DNA of 64,000 bases. Origin: Cephalopachus bancanus (Eukaryota > Chordata > Mammalia > Primates > Tarsiidae). The stretch covers positions 3,286,001 to 3,350,000 of the forward strand of contig JAPVLO010000133.1 in assembly GCA_027257055.1 (NCBI GenBank), given 5' to 3'. Position 1 is the first letter of the stretch. Each line of letters begins with the position of its first letter. The translations under genes and the position numbers were made by a program. Under the pieces are notes generated by a model, which did no database searches, had not been told where the DNA came from, and saw only the letters and a program-made list of their open reading frames with translations. Positions 22,570-35,174 of this stretch are shown piece after piece.

Positions 22570-22877
22570 ATTTTTTTTTTTTTTTGAGTTGGGATTCTCT
22601 GTTGTCTAGGCTAGAGTGCAATGGCACAATCATGGTTCACCACAGCTTTGACCTTCTGGGCTCAAGCGATCCTTCCACCTCAGCACCCCCGCCCCCCGAG
22701 TAGCTAGGAATACAGGGGTGCATGCCATCACACCTGGCTAATTTCGTTTTTTGTTTTTGTAGAGGCAAGGTCTTGCTATGTTGCCCAGGCTGGTCTCGAA
22801 TTCCTGAACTCAAGCAATCCTCCCGCTTTGGCCTTCTGAAGTGCTGGGATTACAAGCATAAGCCACTGAGCCCAGCC
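22570..22877 (-). mobile_element. Alu (AluJ-like), minus strand
   Basis: Full dimer from a 14-base T run to ACTGAGCCCAGCC. Confidence 0.88.
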
Positions 22878-22879
22878 AA

Positions 22880-24330
22880 GGAAGAATATTATAAATCTTA
22901 CAATTGCAATTATTTTTCTCAAATTTTACTACTTTGCTTTTCTATTCTGTAGTATACTTCGAGATTACTTATGGTCCTAGGTTGACAGTGTTTCTTTCAT
23001 AAATAATGTCTTTCTGAATGTAGAATCGCATGATGGGAGCAAGAGAGATCATGTGTGCTATGTGTCCATGAACTGCATGGCTTGTACATATCGTTGTGGC
23101 CTCTGCTTTTCATTTCTCCTGTGCTCCTTATTATCATAAACCCAAACATTCACACGCCTGACTGAGTTCAGCATTTTTAAACCATATTCCACCATTTTGA
23201 GCACTTTTAGTTTCTTTTATAGACAATTATTTGGCACCTTCCTATGCGTATAGTGTAATTAATGGGAAGTAGCATAAGGAAATTAATTGTCACAATTAAA
23301 GATTAGAGAAAATGTCATTCGGTTGTCAAAATCAAATACCAAATTTAGGTTATTAGAGCTGCTTTCTGGCCTCTGTCTGGGAAATTTGTTTTGTTGAGTA
23401 GTCTTGTTTTCATTCAGATGAATGTTGCTATTGCTTTTGTTTTCTTAATACAGGAAGTAGTAACTCCCATTATTATATTAGGCTGTTTCCTTTCTGAGAC
23501 ACTTTTGCAAGCTCTGTCTGCAAGCTTCCTGGTCATGGGGATCTTAAGCTTGTGTGTGCACTTCCTGAAACCATTTAAGCATTGATGGAAACTATTAGCA
23601 TGTTAGCACAGCCTTCACAGAGGAAGGTTACTTAGGCCTCAAAGCATCATTTCCTCCACTGAGAACCCTTTAGGCTGATAGGTGCTGTGTGCTGCAAATG
23701 CACAGTGATTGTCACGAGCAATTTTAAGGAAGAACCGAGTGGGCCTGGGGTTAGAAACAGAACGCTTTGGAGTTTCCATTTCTGCACATGGATTCAGATG
23801 TGGTCCTTCAGCCAGTGACAGGAAATAGTTCCTCACATGGCTGCCTTGTTCGTACACAGCCGTCTAGGCCTTTCAGATTCCTGTGGTCCAAGCAGGTGTT
23901 CATGCCACACTGAAAACTCTGTCACCCTTGACATGTATGGATTCTCTAGGGTTAAGCATTTTTCAGCTGAGTTGTGGACTTCCACATCACCTGAAGAATT
24001 TACTACCCCACCCCCTGCCCCCAGGTGTGCTCTCATCAAACCTTGGGGAGAGTCATCATGCATCTGCGGAATGTCTTATGTCTGACAGTCACACCCAGAA
24101 ACCAATCTGGGGGAAGGAAGGGGCATGGTGTGTCCCCCCATGATCTTGTAAAGCTCCTCTTAGCCTCTCGGTATCGTCAATGTATACCATCTTTTGCAAG
24201 AAACAAGTTCCACGTGTGTTGTTGGTGTTTTCCTCTCTGTATAGGGGAATATTTAGTTGGGTCTAAAAATTTTTTCTTTCTTCAAAAGATGCCCCTTGAA
24301 GAGGTTTTAAAATAGCTGATAGTGGTGGTT
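22880..24330. other. Intron, no recognisable element
   Basis: 1.4 kb of apparently unique DNA. Confidence 0.35.
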
Positions 24331-24334
24331 GTAC

Positions 24335-24870
24335 AACTCTGAATACAGCAAGTTCTCCCTTCACATCATCGATAGGTTCTTGGAAACTTGGTCTTTAAAT
24401 AAAATGATGTATAATGAAACCAAGTTTTTCACAGCCTAATTGACATAAGCAAGAGTTACATTCCTACGACATATTTCTTGTCACCAAACTTTTAAATAAA
24501 GACCCCAAACACTTCCAATAGTAAACATTGATATGAATCTAAGCTATGTATATATTTAAGAAAGGTTCATTAAAAACAGGTAAAGTAATTGTTTAGCCAA
24601 TTTTTAGTGAATCGGTGAGTAATGGTGGTTGTAATGGTTGTGGGCTACACCAGGAATTACTGTGTGCAAAGCAAAAATCATCAGGAGTCGCTGATCCTCC
24701 ACGCATTTCAGACACGAACAATCACAAATACAGCGCTTCCCTTCTACAGCTCTCATTGTCATGCAGTAGTATGATTATCAAATACTTGATGAGTTTTTGT
24801 GCTACAATCATTTGTATTCATTCACTTATTTATTTTCCAATCCATGTATACCAACCAGTTCAAGGTCAAA
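24335..24870. repeat. Possible DNA-transposon remnant
   Basis: ACAGCAAGTTCTCCCTTCAC, then TAATGAAACCAAGTTTTTCA, resembles an old nonautonomous DNA transposon, but I see no clear inverted ends. Confidence 0.3.
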
Positions 24871-25129
24871 GGTGGCAGTTCAGGGCACGGGGCAGGGACC
24901 AGCCCTGCACAGAATGCCAGGGCCTCTCTCTCTCTCTCACACACACTCACACAGATGGAGACCATGTAGACACGCCAGATCACTTGAAGGTTATAGCTTC
25001 AGGATGTGGGAGGAAGCCGGAATACCAAGAAGACCCATGCAGACATGAACCATGTGCTGACTCCACACATGCAATGACCCTGGCTGAGGGTCTATTTTTT
25101 TCTCATCATTGTTAGAATGATGAATGGAA

Positions 25130-25240
25130 CAACATTATTTGAGGTCCTGCCGTATGCTGTAAACCACTGAACTGTACACTTTAAAGACAAATGAATTCTA
25201 TGGTAGTGAAGTGTATCTCAGTTAAGCTGGTGTATGTGTA
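25130..25240 (+). mobile_element. L1 3' UTR tail
   Basis: AAACCACTGAACTGTACACT and GTGTATCTCAGTTAAGCTGG are the usual end of old L1 UTRs. A TG-rich microsatellite follows (25228-25285). Confidence 0.6.
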
Positions 25241-25326
25241 TATGTGTGTACTCTATGTGTGCGTGCACTTGTGTGTGTACACACAAGGTTCCCCTTGGTT
25301 CAAAATTCTAATATTTAAGAAAAAGA

Positions 25327-25623
25327 GGCTGGGCATGGTCGCTCATGCCTGTAATTCCAGTACTTTGGGAGGCCAAGGTCTGAGGATTGCTTGAGCCCAG
25401 GCATTCGGGACCAGCCTGGGCAGTAATAGCAAGACTTTGTTTCTACACAAATAAAAAAACTAGCCAGGTGTGGTGGTGTACACCTGCAGTGCCATCTACT
25501 TGGGAGGCTGAGGCAGAAGGATTGCCTAAGCCCAGAGGGTCAAGGGTTCAGGAAGCTTTGAGTGTGCCACTGCACTCGAGCCTAGGCAATACAGTGAAAC
25601 CCCCAACTCAAAAAAAAAAAAAA
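25327..25623 (+). mobile_element. Alu (AluJ-like), plus strand
   Basis: Full dimer from GGCTGGGCATGGTCGCTCAT to a 14-base A tail. Confidence 0.9.
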
Positions 25624-26369
25624 GTCCCAAGTACTTTTATTAATTTTGCTTGTGGTTTTGTAAACCTTTTCCTTTGACTCCTCTGAGCCTCTGAATTTCT
25701 GCACTAAAGAGCTCTGGTTTTTTGGGGTTTTTTTTCAGGTTAACCTTGTGTATATTAATTTATCCACCAGCAAGTGCATATTAGCACCTCTCTTGAGCTG
25801 CAATGGCCAGATTGTTTTAGGGATGATGGTAGTAGTAGGAAGAGAGGAGGGTTGTCACAGGTATTATTAATAATAAATTAAAATAGCAATTGGGACTACC
25901 AGCCGTTCTGTCAGAAGCGCACACTGGTGACTTCACTGTGACTGTGGTGACAGGGAGCCCCACAATTGAGTCTCCCTGCTAATGGGCCAAGAAGGGAAAG
26001 GATTGAAAAGAAGGAGTGAGTGGTTTACATTACAAAGGGGATGTCTGAGCTCTGCTGCTGAAGCATGGGAATGGGGGGAGCTGAGGCTGGAGACAGAGGT
26101 GTGATTACCGTGGAGCTGTCAAGGGCATCTGGAGGTTCAGGCAAGCACCGTGGCTGGCCCTGAGCAGGCGTGTCCTGTCCCTGCCTCGTGCTGACTGATA
26201 AAAAGGAAACACACTGAGATAATGATTGAGCAAACTGGGCAGCCTGGGCAAGTGTCACAGGACTGGAGAGGGAGTCTTGGGAGCCATCAGAGCCTTGGCT
26301 GAAATACTCCTGGCTTCACGTTGGCCAGAGTTGGATTATTTGATGGGAAATAAAACTGCTGAAAGGTGC

Positions 26370-26530
26370 ACACGTGTGTGCATGCATGTGTGTGAATGTG
26401 TGTATGTATGTGTATAAAATGCTGTGATTGGCAGATCGATTAAAACAAGTGTGTGCTTAATATCTGATGACCTCCTCAAGGCAACACATGCACACACGCG
26501 CACACACACACACACACACGTGTGTGCTTT
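26370..26530. repeat. (TG)n/(CA)n tracts
   Basis: A TG-rich tract at 26370-26415 and a CA-rich one at 26485-26520 flank about 70 bases of other DNA. They are opposite in sense and could pair as a hairpin. Confidence 0.8.
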
Positions 26531-26814
26531 CACTGGGTGTTTTGGGATATATAAAAAATCGTGAGCATCTAGACTGCAATGCATATCCCAGTGGTCTCAT
26601 GTGTCCTAATGCTGTCCTTTGTGGCATCTTTCCCTATAGTCCAAGCTGCAACCAAGGATCATATATTGTATTTAATTGTCAGGCATTAGAGAAACAGAAA
26701 GAACAAAGGATGTTGGAACAAAATGGGAGAAAATGCAAAATATTGATGAATCTGGATAAAGGAATGTTCTCCCCGTGTGATCCCCGTTGACCTCTCTATC
26801 CCACTCTCCTAAGA

Positions 26815-27145
26815 CTTGTGTTCATGCCAGCTATTCTGCAGCCCCAGGGGCTTTCTCTCTGTTCCCCAAAGGAGCCGAACTGTTCCCACCTTTGGGCCTT
26901 GGACTCGGAGCCCCCTCTTCCCGAGCTGTACCTGGCTGGCCCCTTCTTGTCATTTAGCTCTCAGTGGAAATGTCACTTCCAGGAGAGGACATTTTGCTAA
27001 CTGAAGTGATGACCCAGTCACTTTCTCTCCTTCTGCTTTGGTAATCTTAGACCCATTGCTAGCTAATAATTCTGTCTTGTTTACCAGTGCACTGTAATAG
27101 CACCTGGCACGGGGTACGTGCTCAACAACTGTTTGCAAACTAATC
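26815..27145 (+). repeat. L2 3' fragment
   Basis: GAAATGTCACTTCCAGGAGA, then AATAGCACCTGGCACGGGG, then GTGCTCAACAACTGTTTGC follow L2 3'-end order. Confidence 0.6.
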
Positions 27146-27186
27146 TAAGTGTCCAGAAATAAGAGTCATTAAAAATGATGACTGTG

Positions 27187-27467
27187 AGCTAGGCTCGGTG
27201 GCTCAGCCTGTAATCCCACGCTTTGGGAGGCTGAGGTGAGTGGATTGCCTGAGCCCGCGGGTTCGAGACCCGACTGGGCAACTTGGCGAGCCCTCATCTC
27301 TACAATAAATCAAAAATTAGCCGGATGTGGTAGCGCGCACCTGTATTTCCAGCTACTTGGAAGGCTGAGGTGGAAGGATCGCCGGAGCCCAGCAGGTCGA
27401 GGCTGCAGTGGCCAGGAGCGGCCACGGCACTCCAGTCTGGGTGACAGAGTGAGACTCCAACTCAAAA
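27187..27467 (+). mobile_element. Derived Alu with tRNA-like promoter boxes (copy 3)
   Basis: Perfect 16-bp target-site duplication AAAAATGATGACTGTG at 27171 and 27468. A box TGGCTCAGC. B-box region GCGGGTTCGAGACCCGA (four of five stem pairs). The right arm keeps the group form GCCAGGAGCGGCCACGGC. Confidence 0.95.
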
Positions 27468-27599
27468 AAAAATGATGACTGTGCCTTACATAAAGATGTA
27501 CTTGAAATAAGAAAAGGCTTCAGGACCCCAATCTGGGGATACATATGCAAAGAGAAGACCTTGGTCCAACATTAGAATATTGATGGATGAATGCACATT

Positions 27600-27870
27600 T
27601 ATATATTTCAATTTAATATTAAATGTTTAATGTTAACATTTAATTAGAGCTTAATATTAAACTTAATAAACTTTTAATAGACTCTAATAAACTTTTTTAT
27701 CCAATGTAATACCTGTCCAATGTACTTTTTTATCCAATGTAATATCCAATGTAATTATCCAATGTAATACCTAGAGTTTAATAAACTCTAATAAACTTTT
27801 TTATCCAATGTAATATCCAATGTAATCCAATGTAATAACAAATTACATTGGTTAAGAGGATATCTACTAT
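27600..27870. repeat. AT-rich cluster of CCAATGTAAT repeats
   Basis: Eight direct copies of CCAATGTA(AT) between about 27700 and 27840, plus one inverted copy (ATTACATTGGTT, 27843), mixed with AATAAACT blocks. Periods are irregular. Confidence 0.85.
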
Positions 27871-28089
27871 CTATAAATATATACCGGGAGTGCAAAAAAT
27901 ATATATACACATTTTAAGAGATATTATCTATGTATTACTTTTAGTAATACACTGTAATCAGAAGTGTCTGAATGCTGAATGCACTTTGAGCACCTCTTGT
28001 AATTACAAAAGTCCAGTATGACTTGTATTCATCTGTTGTTATCAGTATATATTGAATGTTATAATTTTAATACAGTTTTTTCCTTTCTT

Positions 28090-28195
28090 AAAATGTATAT
28101 ACATTTTTTGGCACCCCAGTTTATATAATATATGCAATGGTATATACGATATATTTTATATATATGTATATATACACACACAATGATTCCAATTA
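28090..28195. repeat. (TA)n-rich tract
   Basis: Alternating TA and TATG runs, about 100 bp. Confidence 0.75.
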
Positions 28196-28399
28196 TATAA
28201 GCATGAGAACAAAAAAACCAGAAAGGAAATATATGAAAATAATAGCTTATCATTTTAGGGAAATGGAATTATAAGTATTTTACTTTTTGTATTTTCCAAA
28301 CTTTCTGCATGTGGTTCTATTATTATTCTAATTTAGAAAATACTTTTAAGAGACAAAACATAATACATGATTGATACGATCAAATGTTAATAAAACTGT

Positions 28400-28990
28400 A
28401 CATGCAGTTTGGATATGGAAGGACTTTCTTGAATTTGGCGTGCTCAGTGAAGCTTTCCCGAAAATTGTGGTAATTGAACCAGACTTTAAAAGATTCAAAG
28501 GATCGTTGAGGGTAGACAAAAGGTAGAGAGAGCCCCTTGGGCTAAAGAAGCAGAATGAGCAAAGATAAGGACAGGTAGAGAGACTGAAGAGACTGGCTTG
28601 ATGGGTGGAAAGATCATGTTTGGGAGACAGCAGGTGTTGCTCGGAGGGAGTTAAGACAGAAGATCTTGACATTTGGGTAGACACATTTACCTTAGAAGTG
28701 AAAGGAAATGAAGACGTTCTTATAATAAGGAAAAAAGTAAGTAGATTCTTGGGGAAAAGGCTGACATGAAGGTGTGGGTATTTTAGGAAAAAAATTGTGC
28801 AAGAAGGCGACAGAGCTGGCATTTGGGAGCTGTGACACCATTGTCCATCTGGTGTCCATGGCTGGCACCAGAATCAATCACAGCACTGCTCTGCTGAGAC
28901 GCAGCCCCAGACCATCCTCCCCAACCAAAACAAGTCAGCCATTACTAATCAATCAGACTTGGCCATGAAACCCGCTTGCCTCCCGCATAT
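28400..28990. other. Intron, possibly old LINE-derived
   Basis: AGGACAGGTAGAGAGACTGA and nearby purine-rich sequence recall old LINE 3' ends, but no family can be named. Confidence 0.25.
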
Positions 28991-28999
28991 GTCAGACTA

Positions 29000-29929
29000 G
29001 ACAAAGGCATGATGGGCAGGAGGCAGACAGGAGAAAGGAGGTGAGGGCCCAGAGGACAAGACTTGGGCTTTCACAGTTCTGAAAATGTAAGAATAGATAG
29101 TTTGAGATGTGTCCTTTGTATTTGAAGTTGTGTATTTAAGTGGGGCCAGAAATAAAGACCTTACAAGACTCATCATTTAGTTCCAGAAAGATTTTGTGTT
29201 TTCTTTCCAGGTCTTTGTCCTGGTATATAGTTTCTAGGCACTTGCTTTAAAAAAAAAAACAAAAAAACAAAAAAAACTTTACTGAAATATTTAACAAATC
29301 TTGAAAACAACTCCAACAAAAATGTGCTAAACAAAGGCTCTTGCCCGTTTTTAATCTACAGAGATTTGGACACACCTGCTGTGTCTACTCGTGGGAGTTA
29401 AGTTGTCAGAATATATTAAGCCACTATTTTTGGGTTTTTTTTTTTAAGGTTTTGTTTTCTGTTATTTTTTTAAATAGTTGCTTTAGATTGCAAAACAGCA
29501 GACAAAATTAAAAATGAAATGGACTTGTCTTGTGTGTGGTGGGGGTGGGGAGGGCTTCCACTCTGTCAGCGTGTGGGCTGTGAGCAGAACAGAATGTTTA
29601 TCTTAGCTGCAAGCTGACGCTGGAAAATAAAGTTAGCAATAGCCAAAGGGCCGCTTTGGAAAACTTCTCAAAAAAGAAAAGACATAAATCTAGTGGTACA
29701 TGAGTTCTCCTATGTATGCTAGCATTTCCTGGGTGAGCCTGAGACCACTGCTTTGCCCTATACAATTTAATTCTTGCCTACTTGGTTGGTTTAAAGTCAC
29801 CTTCCTGTACCTCTAGTCCAGGGCTTAGGTGCTGGAACCAATGGTAGTGGAACTTTTTGTTGATTGACCTTTCTGTTTTTTCTTTTTTTTCTTTCTCTTC
29901 CTTCTCCCTATCTTTGGTTTGTGATCAAG
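29000..29929. other. Repeat-poor intron before exon 29930
   Basis: Contains A-rich runs (29248-29275) and a T/C-rich tract (29868-29920) that serves as the polypyrimidine tract of the exon at 29930. Confidence 0.5.
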
Positions 29930-30027
29930 AGCTTACAAGATCCTATGAAAAAATTAGTTGAGAAAAAAGAAAAGAAGAAGGTGACCCAGCAGGAGACCGC
30001 AGATGCCGCAGTGCCAGAGCCAAGCCA
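29930..30027 (+). CDS. ICA1: ICA1 exon, Lys/Glu-rich linker (98 bp)
   Basis: The exon encodes SLQDPMKKLVEKKEKKKV, continues to PEPS, and leaves two bases of a Gln codon for the next exon. The acceptor follows a long T/C tract (29870-29920), and the donor CCA|GTAAGT is strong. The middle part (VTQQETADAAVPEPS) differs from human at several positions, while the KKLVEKxEKKK block is kept. This is the start of the region after the BAR domain, likely flexible and charged, where the family aligns poorly. Confidence 0.93.
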
Positions 30028-31094
30028 GTAAGTCACGGCTCCTACCCTTGGTACAGTTCCCTCACAGGTGAGGGCAGCACAGTCCTCGCTGAGAGTTTGG
30101 CTGGGGCCTGAGGCCCAAGCAGTCTCACCTCCTCACTTCTCGGCATAGGCCAGACTCCTTAAGCGCATATTCCTGCTGGGCTGTGACTCATGTGTCCCAG
30201 TAAAAGCCCCATGTCTAGGGTAGTTGGAAGGAGCACACTCGTGAGGGGCTGACTGGGGCCAGCCAGGGCACGTGTCCCCAGTGCTCCCTGGCTCTCTACT
30301 TGGTGACCTCCGCCCAGCTGTCCATTCTGTCCGGTTTTTGGACTTATCTGGTTCTTTGGTTACCACTGGACGCCCTGGTAGACAGGAACCCCACCCCCCA
30401 CCCCCCCACCCCACCCCACCCGACCCGGCTTTTCTCTCATGGAAGGAGCTGACCTGTGGAATAGCCTTAGTGGCACGTATAAACTAAGGCATCATCATGC
30501 AAAAGTGTTGGCTTTGGCATTTTGTGTTCTAGCTGGTCTGTGTCCTTCTCCATGGAGCAGAGAAAGCTCCAAGTGCAGGAAGTGACTGACCATCACCATG
30601 CCTCGCCTCTTTATAAAGACGCCGCTTGTCATTTCCAGTACCGAGAAGAGCTTTTCTAAATATGTGACACCGTGTGGTTCCTAATCTCACGCAGTGAGAA
30701 GGAAGCTTAGCTGTGACTCCCAGTCCTTTTCTGTGGCGATGTCATCACTTGCGGGAATGCAGTTAATTTTTGAACTGGCTGACCTAGGAAAGCCAAATAG
30801 ATGACCTTGGTGTTCGTTCACTATTCCTTTTCCACACACACAAATTTAGATGACATTCTTATGGTCAAACAGGCTTATGTGTTTACTGTATTTCTAAATA
30901 AAGTTTCAGATGTATTGTTTTGTCCCACAGAAATATTTGCTGCCAAAGCTCTTCTTAAATTTTAATTTAATAAGAAATGTTTTGGTACAGAATGAAGACA
31001 AGTTGCCACTGGAGGACAGATGACAGAATGTCATATGAATCTCATAAAACTGGCTATTTTAGGGGAACTAGTGTAACCATTTCCTGGTAGTGCG

Positions 31095-31310
31095 AGTAAC
31101 ACTGGCTGTCATTTAGTGAGCACCTACTGTGTGCCAGGCACAATGCTAAGTGCTTTATTTATGTTAATTCATTCTCATAATAATCCTCATGTAGTTGAGA
31201 TAGGTATCTTCCTCGCTGTGAGGGGCTGAACTGAGGTTCAGGGAGGGAAAGGGGCTGTCCACGGTCCCTTGTGTAGTAAGAGGCGAGACTTGAGTATCTA
31301 TACCACTTCT
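31095..31310 (+). repeat. MIR SINE
   Basis: GAGCACCTACTGTGTGCCAG, AAGTGCTTTATTTATGTTAA and GAACTGAGGTTCAGGGAGG match the MIR core and flanks in order. Confidence 0.85.
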
Positions 31311-31442
31311 CACCATACAAGTTAATGCAATCAAAATTAAGCATTAATCTGTACTCAGAAGGGGGCTACTTAGGATGTTCTTGACTTGTTCTAAGTTCAG
31401 ATTTATCAAATATTTTAGTAGTTTTTTATTGTATTTTATTTT

Positions 31443-31724
31443 TACTTTTTTCTGAGTCAAGGTCTCACTCTGCCACCTAGGCTGGAGTGCAGTGGCACCA
31501 TGAAGGTTCACTATAGCCTCAATCTCCTGGGCTCAGGTGATACTCTGGCCTCTACCTCCCAAGTAGCTACCCAGCCAATTATTTATTTATTTACTTTTTT
31601 TGTAGAGATGAGGTCTTGCTGTGTTGCCCAGGCTAGTCTCAAACTCTTGAACTCAAACTATCCTCCCGCCTCGGCCTCTCAAAGTGCTGGGATTACAGGT
31701 GTGAGCTACCATGTATGCCTGGCT
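31443..31724 (-). mobile_element. Alu (AluJ-like), minus strand, internally deleted
   Basis: Right-arm part lacks the usual GGGACTACAGG segment: CCAAGTAGCTACCCAGCCAA joins early to the linker. The left arm is normal. Confidence 0.85.
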
Positions 31725-32343
31725 ATAATTGCTAAAGGCTAAAAAAATATAACCCAGTAACTATTTTTAAATGACAATGAAAACTGAACAAGAATTTTGT
31801 TTGGAAATAACAACACTGGGAGGAAGGTTCCGAGGCATCAAGTGAGTCTCAGGGCAGTCATGTCTCTTTGTCCTTAATGGTATGGCCAGAGTTGAGGAGG
31901 CGCCTGTCCACCTGGATTGCAGGGGTTCCTCTTTCAGCCCCGTGGTCTAGCTAGCCTCCTGAGATGTCCTCTCCTGTGAGTCAGAACACATCGATATTTG
32001 GCCATCATTTTTTTACTTTTTTTTTAACATGCTAACCGTAGATATCCATCTTATTCATACCTAATTTACCATCCAGAAATTTACAGAATATTTGCCTCAC
32101 AATGAAACCAACTTTAGGGATTAAGATGCCACAGAAAGGGACAGAAAGCCAGCAGATGTATTTCTTCTTCATAAAATGTGTAGCACATAAATGGTTCTGC
32201 GTTGACCTTTCTTCCCATGTATGTGTGTGCATGCGTATATCTGTTGTTATAAGTGAAGTGATAGATATTGTACTAAAAATCTGGCTGTATCATAAATAAC
32301 AACCTTTACAGAACTCGATGACTAAACATTTTTTTATTTTAAG

Positions 32344-32396
32344 ATTAATTTCATTAGAGGATGAAAACCAGCACCAGGAGTCCTCTGGTTTTATGG
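32344..32396 (+). CDS. ICA1: ICA1 small exon (53 bp)
   Basis: One base completes a Gln codon; the exon then encodes LISLEDENQHQESSGFM and ends with the first base of an Ala codon. The acceptor is TTTTAAG and the donor ATGG|GTAAGT. Human has LISLEEENQRKESSSFK here as I recall it, so the exon has diverged but keeps its frame and length. It belongs to the linker between the BAR and ICA69 domains. Exons of this size are often skipped in alternative transcripts; skipping this 53-bp exon would shift the frame. Confidence 0.92.
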
Positions 32397-35016
32397 GTAA
32401 GTTTTGATTTTTATTTAGAATTGCCTCTAAAATACTTCTTAATGCTCAACAGCTACCTCGTGTCCTATCTGGGCAAACTTCTCTGCAGCCTGTGTTCTTT
32501 TCCAATTCGGAAAAGGTTAACTAGCCTCCTGTAGACTTCGTTTTAACAGTTTCAGTCTCAACAATGTCGACCCTATGGCATTATTGAGAGAGGCTGGAAT
32601 TTGGAACCAAAAAGTTGCCCCCCCGGTGACATCCCCACAGCTCTGCAGAGGGCCAGCCATGGCTGGACCGGGCAGGCAGCAGAGTCTTTTCACAGTCCAT
32701 GATGGCCTCTCTGGCTGGTCCTAGTTCCAGTGTCAATAAGATGTCACAATTACATCCTCAAGGCTGGGTTTGCAGTGGTGTGTGGGGTGGGCGTTGGCCA
32801 GCGTTGGGAACAACAGATGGGGATTGCATAGACGCTGCTCTTCCCTGTGGCAGGAAGGTACCAGGTCCCTCAGGTGAGCTGAGCCCACTGTGCTGGAAAA
32901 GGGGTCATCACACGGGAGGTGACACTGCTGTGCTATGCGAGGCCCAGCAGCCACTTCTGACTCGTGCCGCTGCTGCCAGTGTTGCCATTGGTCTTTCACC
33001 TCACAAAGGGGCAGGGGGGCAACAGTGATAGAACCCACATGGGGCAGTTCCCTGGAGCCCCTTGAAGACACAGTGGTGGCTTCCAGGGTAAAGGGGAGAA
33101 CTGAAGCCACCCCAGCACCTGGGCCTCGGTGACATGGCCACTCTGCCTCGCTTCATCCTTTCCTGGGGACAGGAGGAGGCCAAGTATACCCCAGAGCCTT
33201 ACTCCACGTCCCCTTTCCCTTCCACCCTCTGCCTTCCTTCATCTTCCTGGCTATCCTTCCAGCCACGTGCTTCATGTACCTTCTTCTCTTCCCACTCTGC
33301 TCCTTTATATTCTTTGCTCCTGTCTACCTTTCAACAAAGAACAACCAAAACAACCCACTCTTGCCTCTCATACTGGCCCCAGGCTGCACACGTGTGTGCC
33401 TCACACACCCCATGCTCATCATCTGTGTGTTTCCTGAGAGCTACCTCTGCGCCAGGCATGGTGCTGGTCCCTTCCAAGATGGGGCTTACAGTCAGCAGGG
33501 ATAGCAGATGGCCCTCTCATAGTCACACAAGTATCCAGCTCTGTGGGGAGCTTCGGGGGAGACATGCGGGGCTCTGGGCACAGGGATGGAAAGGCTATAC
33601 ATTTTGAGACCGTGGGGAACTGGCTACACCAAGCGCTGTTGAGGGACTTGTCAGAGCCAAGGAGACAGCCTGGGCAAAGGCTGTAAGCCAGGGATGACCA
33701 GGCAAAGATCAGAGAAGCATGTTCCAGGGCATGAGGGAAGCAAGGGGCAGGAGGAGAAGCCGGGAGGCTGGGCCTCATCTTGCTGGCCAGGGAAGAGCTG
33801 TCTGTCTGTGTGGACCCAGCCCTGCAGCTCAGTGAACCCACAGCATGAATCACTAACATCGAGGGAGTCAAGGTGATTGGATGGAGAAACTTTTGTACCC
33901 ATGGGAATACGTGTACTGTGGTTTATTATATTCATGTGCAAGTTACACATCTATATAAATTATAGATTCATATAATATGTGACGAGGCGGGGAAATCAGA
34001 CCACCTATCCCTCATTTCTTGTGTAGGATAATTGCTTGTGGTATTCGCATGATATTTTGCAATTGCAAATGTTGATCACCTTGTTTTATATATGCACAGA
34101 ATGGACGCCTTTATGATGAAGTATCATCTGTCTTTTATTGTATGACCTGCAAGAAGGCTAATGGACATATGAGCAGACCAGATTTTAAGGCTGTTCCATT
34201 ACATGCACACACAGAGACACACGCTTTATTGCTTAGAACAGTTTTTGGTTCACAGCAGAATTAGGTGCAAAGTACAGACATTTCTCATACACCCCTTTCC
34301 CCGACATTGGCAGAGATTTTCCTACTGTTGACACCCTACGCCAGGGCGGTATGTTTGTTAGAATAAATAAGCCTACACTGACACCTCGTTGTCACCCAAA
34401 GTCCATAGTTTACATTAGGGTTCACTCTTGATGTTGTACATTTCCTGGGTATTACAAATGTGTGATGACGTGTAGCTACCATTGTAGCGTCATACAGAAG
34501 AGTTCCACTGCCCTAAAAGTCCTTTGTGCTCCTCCTCCCTCCCCTCAGACCTTGGCAACCCCTAATTTTTTTACTGTCTCTGTGGTTTTGCCTTTTCCAG
34601 AATGCCACATATTTGGAATCATACAATGTGTAGCCTCTTCAGATGGACTTCTTTCACTTAGGCATCACCTTTTTATTTTCACCAGATTCATATGGCAAGA
34701 GTTCATGAGCATCATCAAGTCATAGCCAATTGCTTACATCACACGTTTGTCCATGGAAGCAGATTTATTAGATCAGTGTCATACAATTTTCTGGGTTATC
34801 TACCAAACAAAGCAAAGATTCAGGGCTGTTGATCCAGCATTCATTGAGAGCCAATAGCTGGAGTCAAATGTAGTCTGAGGACCGCTGCTTCTGCTCTAGT
34901 GACTTGGTGTGTGCTGCTTTTTCCTAAAGCTGTGCATTACCTTGTACTGCCTTAGTCTGCGAACCTGTGCACAATTCTGAGCTGTAATATAACCAATTGC
35001 ACATGTTATATTGCAG
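32397..35016 (+). other. ICA1: ICA1 intron (2.6 kb)
   Basis: 32397-34200 holds no clear repeat. 33200-33350 is pyrimidine-rich. A faint MIR/L2-like block lies near 33440. An L1 fragment fills 34215-34720. Confidence 0.8.
34215..34720 (-). mobile_element. L1 3' UTR fragment, minus strand
   Basis: TTTATTGCTTAGAACAGTTT, GACACCTCGTTGTCACCCAA and TTGGAATCATACAATGTGTA are the reverse complement of old L1M 3' UTR. Confidence 0.75.
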
Positions 35017-35079
35017 CTGAAGATGGAAAAAGTATTTTATCTGCCTTAGACAAAAGCTCTACACATGGTACATACTCAG
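35017..35079 (+). CDS. ICA1: ICA1 small exon (63 bp)
   Basis: The exon completes an Ala codon, then encodes EDGKSILSALDKSSTHGTYS and ends with one base of a Gly codon. The acceptor is TATATTGCAG and the donor CTCAG|GTAATC. EDGKSILSALDK is the conserved core. The length is a multiple of three, so skipping would keep the frame. It is separated from the next exon by only 95 bp. Confidence 0.93.
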
Positions 35080-35174
35080 GTAATCTAGATTAAGGAAAAT
35101 GACTGCATTTTAACTTGACTCAGTCGCCTTGTGAAATGAACCTGACTCGCTGTTTTGTTTTCTCTCCTCTAAAG
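35080..35174 (+). other. ICA1: Very short ICA1 intron (95 bp)
   Basis: This 95-bp intron lies between two small exons, in a gene whose other introns here are about 1.8 to 16 kb. It has GT at 35080 and AG at 35173, with a TTTTGTTTTCTCTCCTCTAA tract before the acceptor. It contains no repeat. The pair of exons is probably recognised together by intron definition (inference). Confidence 0.9.

Larger units (their letters stand above)
15211..29929 (+). other. ICA1: ICA1 intron (14.7 kb)
   Basis: Contains a MITE (15298), a trinucleotide array (20040), Alus (20993, 22570, 25327, 27187), an L2, a MIR and AT-rich repeats. 15680-18930 is the longest stretch with no repeat that I recognise. Confidence 0.85.
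30028..32343 (+). other. ICA1: ICA1 intron (2.3 kb)
   Basis: 30028-31090 shows no named repeat apart from a C-rich run (30390-30425). A MIR and an Alu follow; 31740-32343 is unrecognised. Confidence 0.85.
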
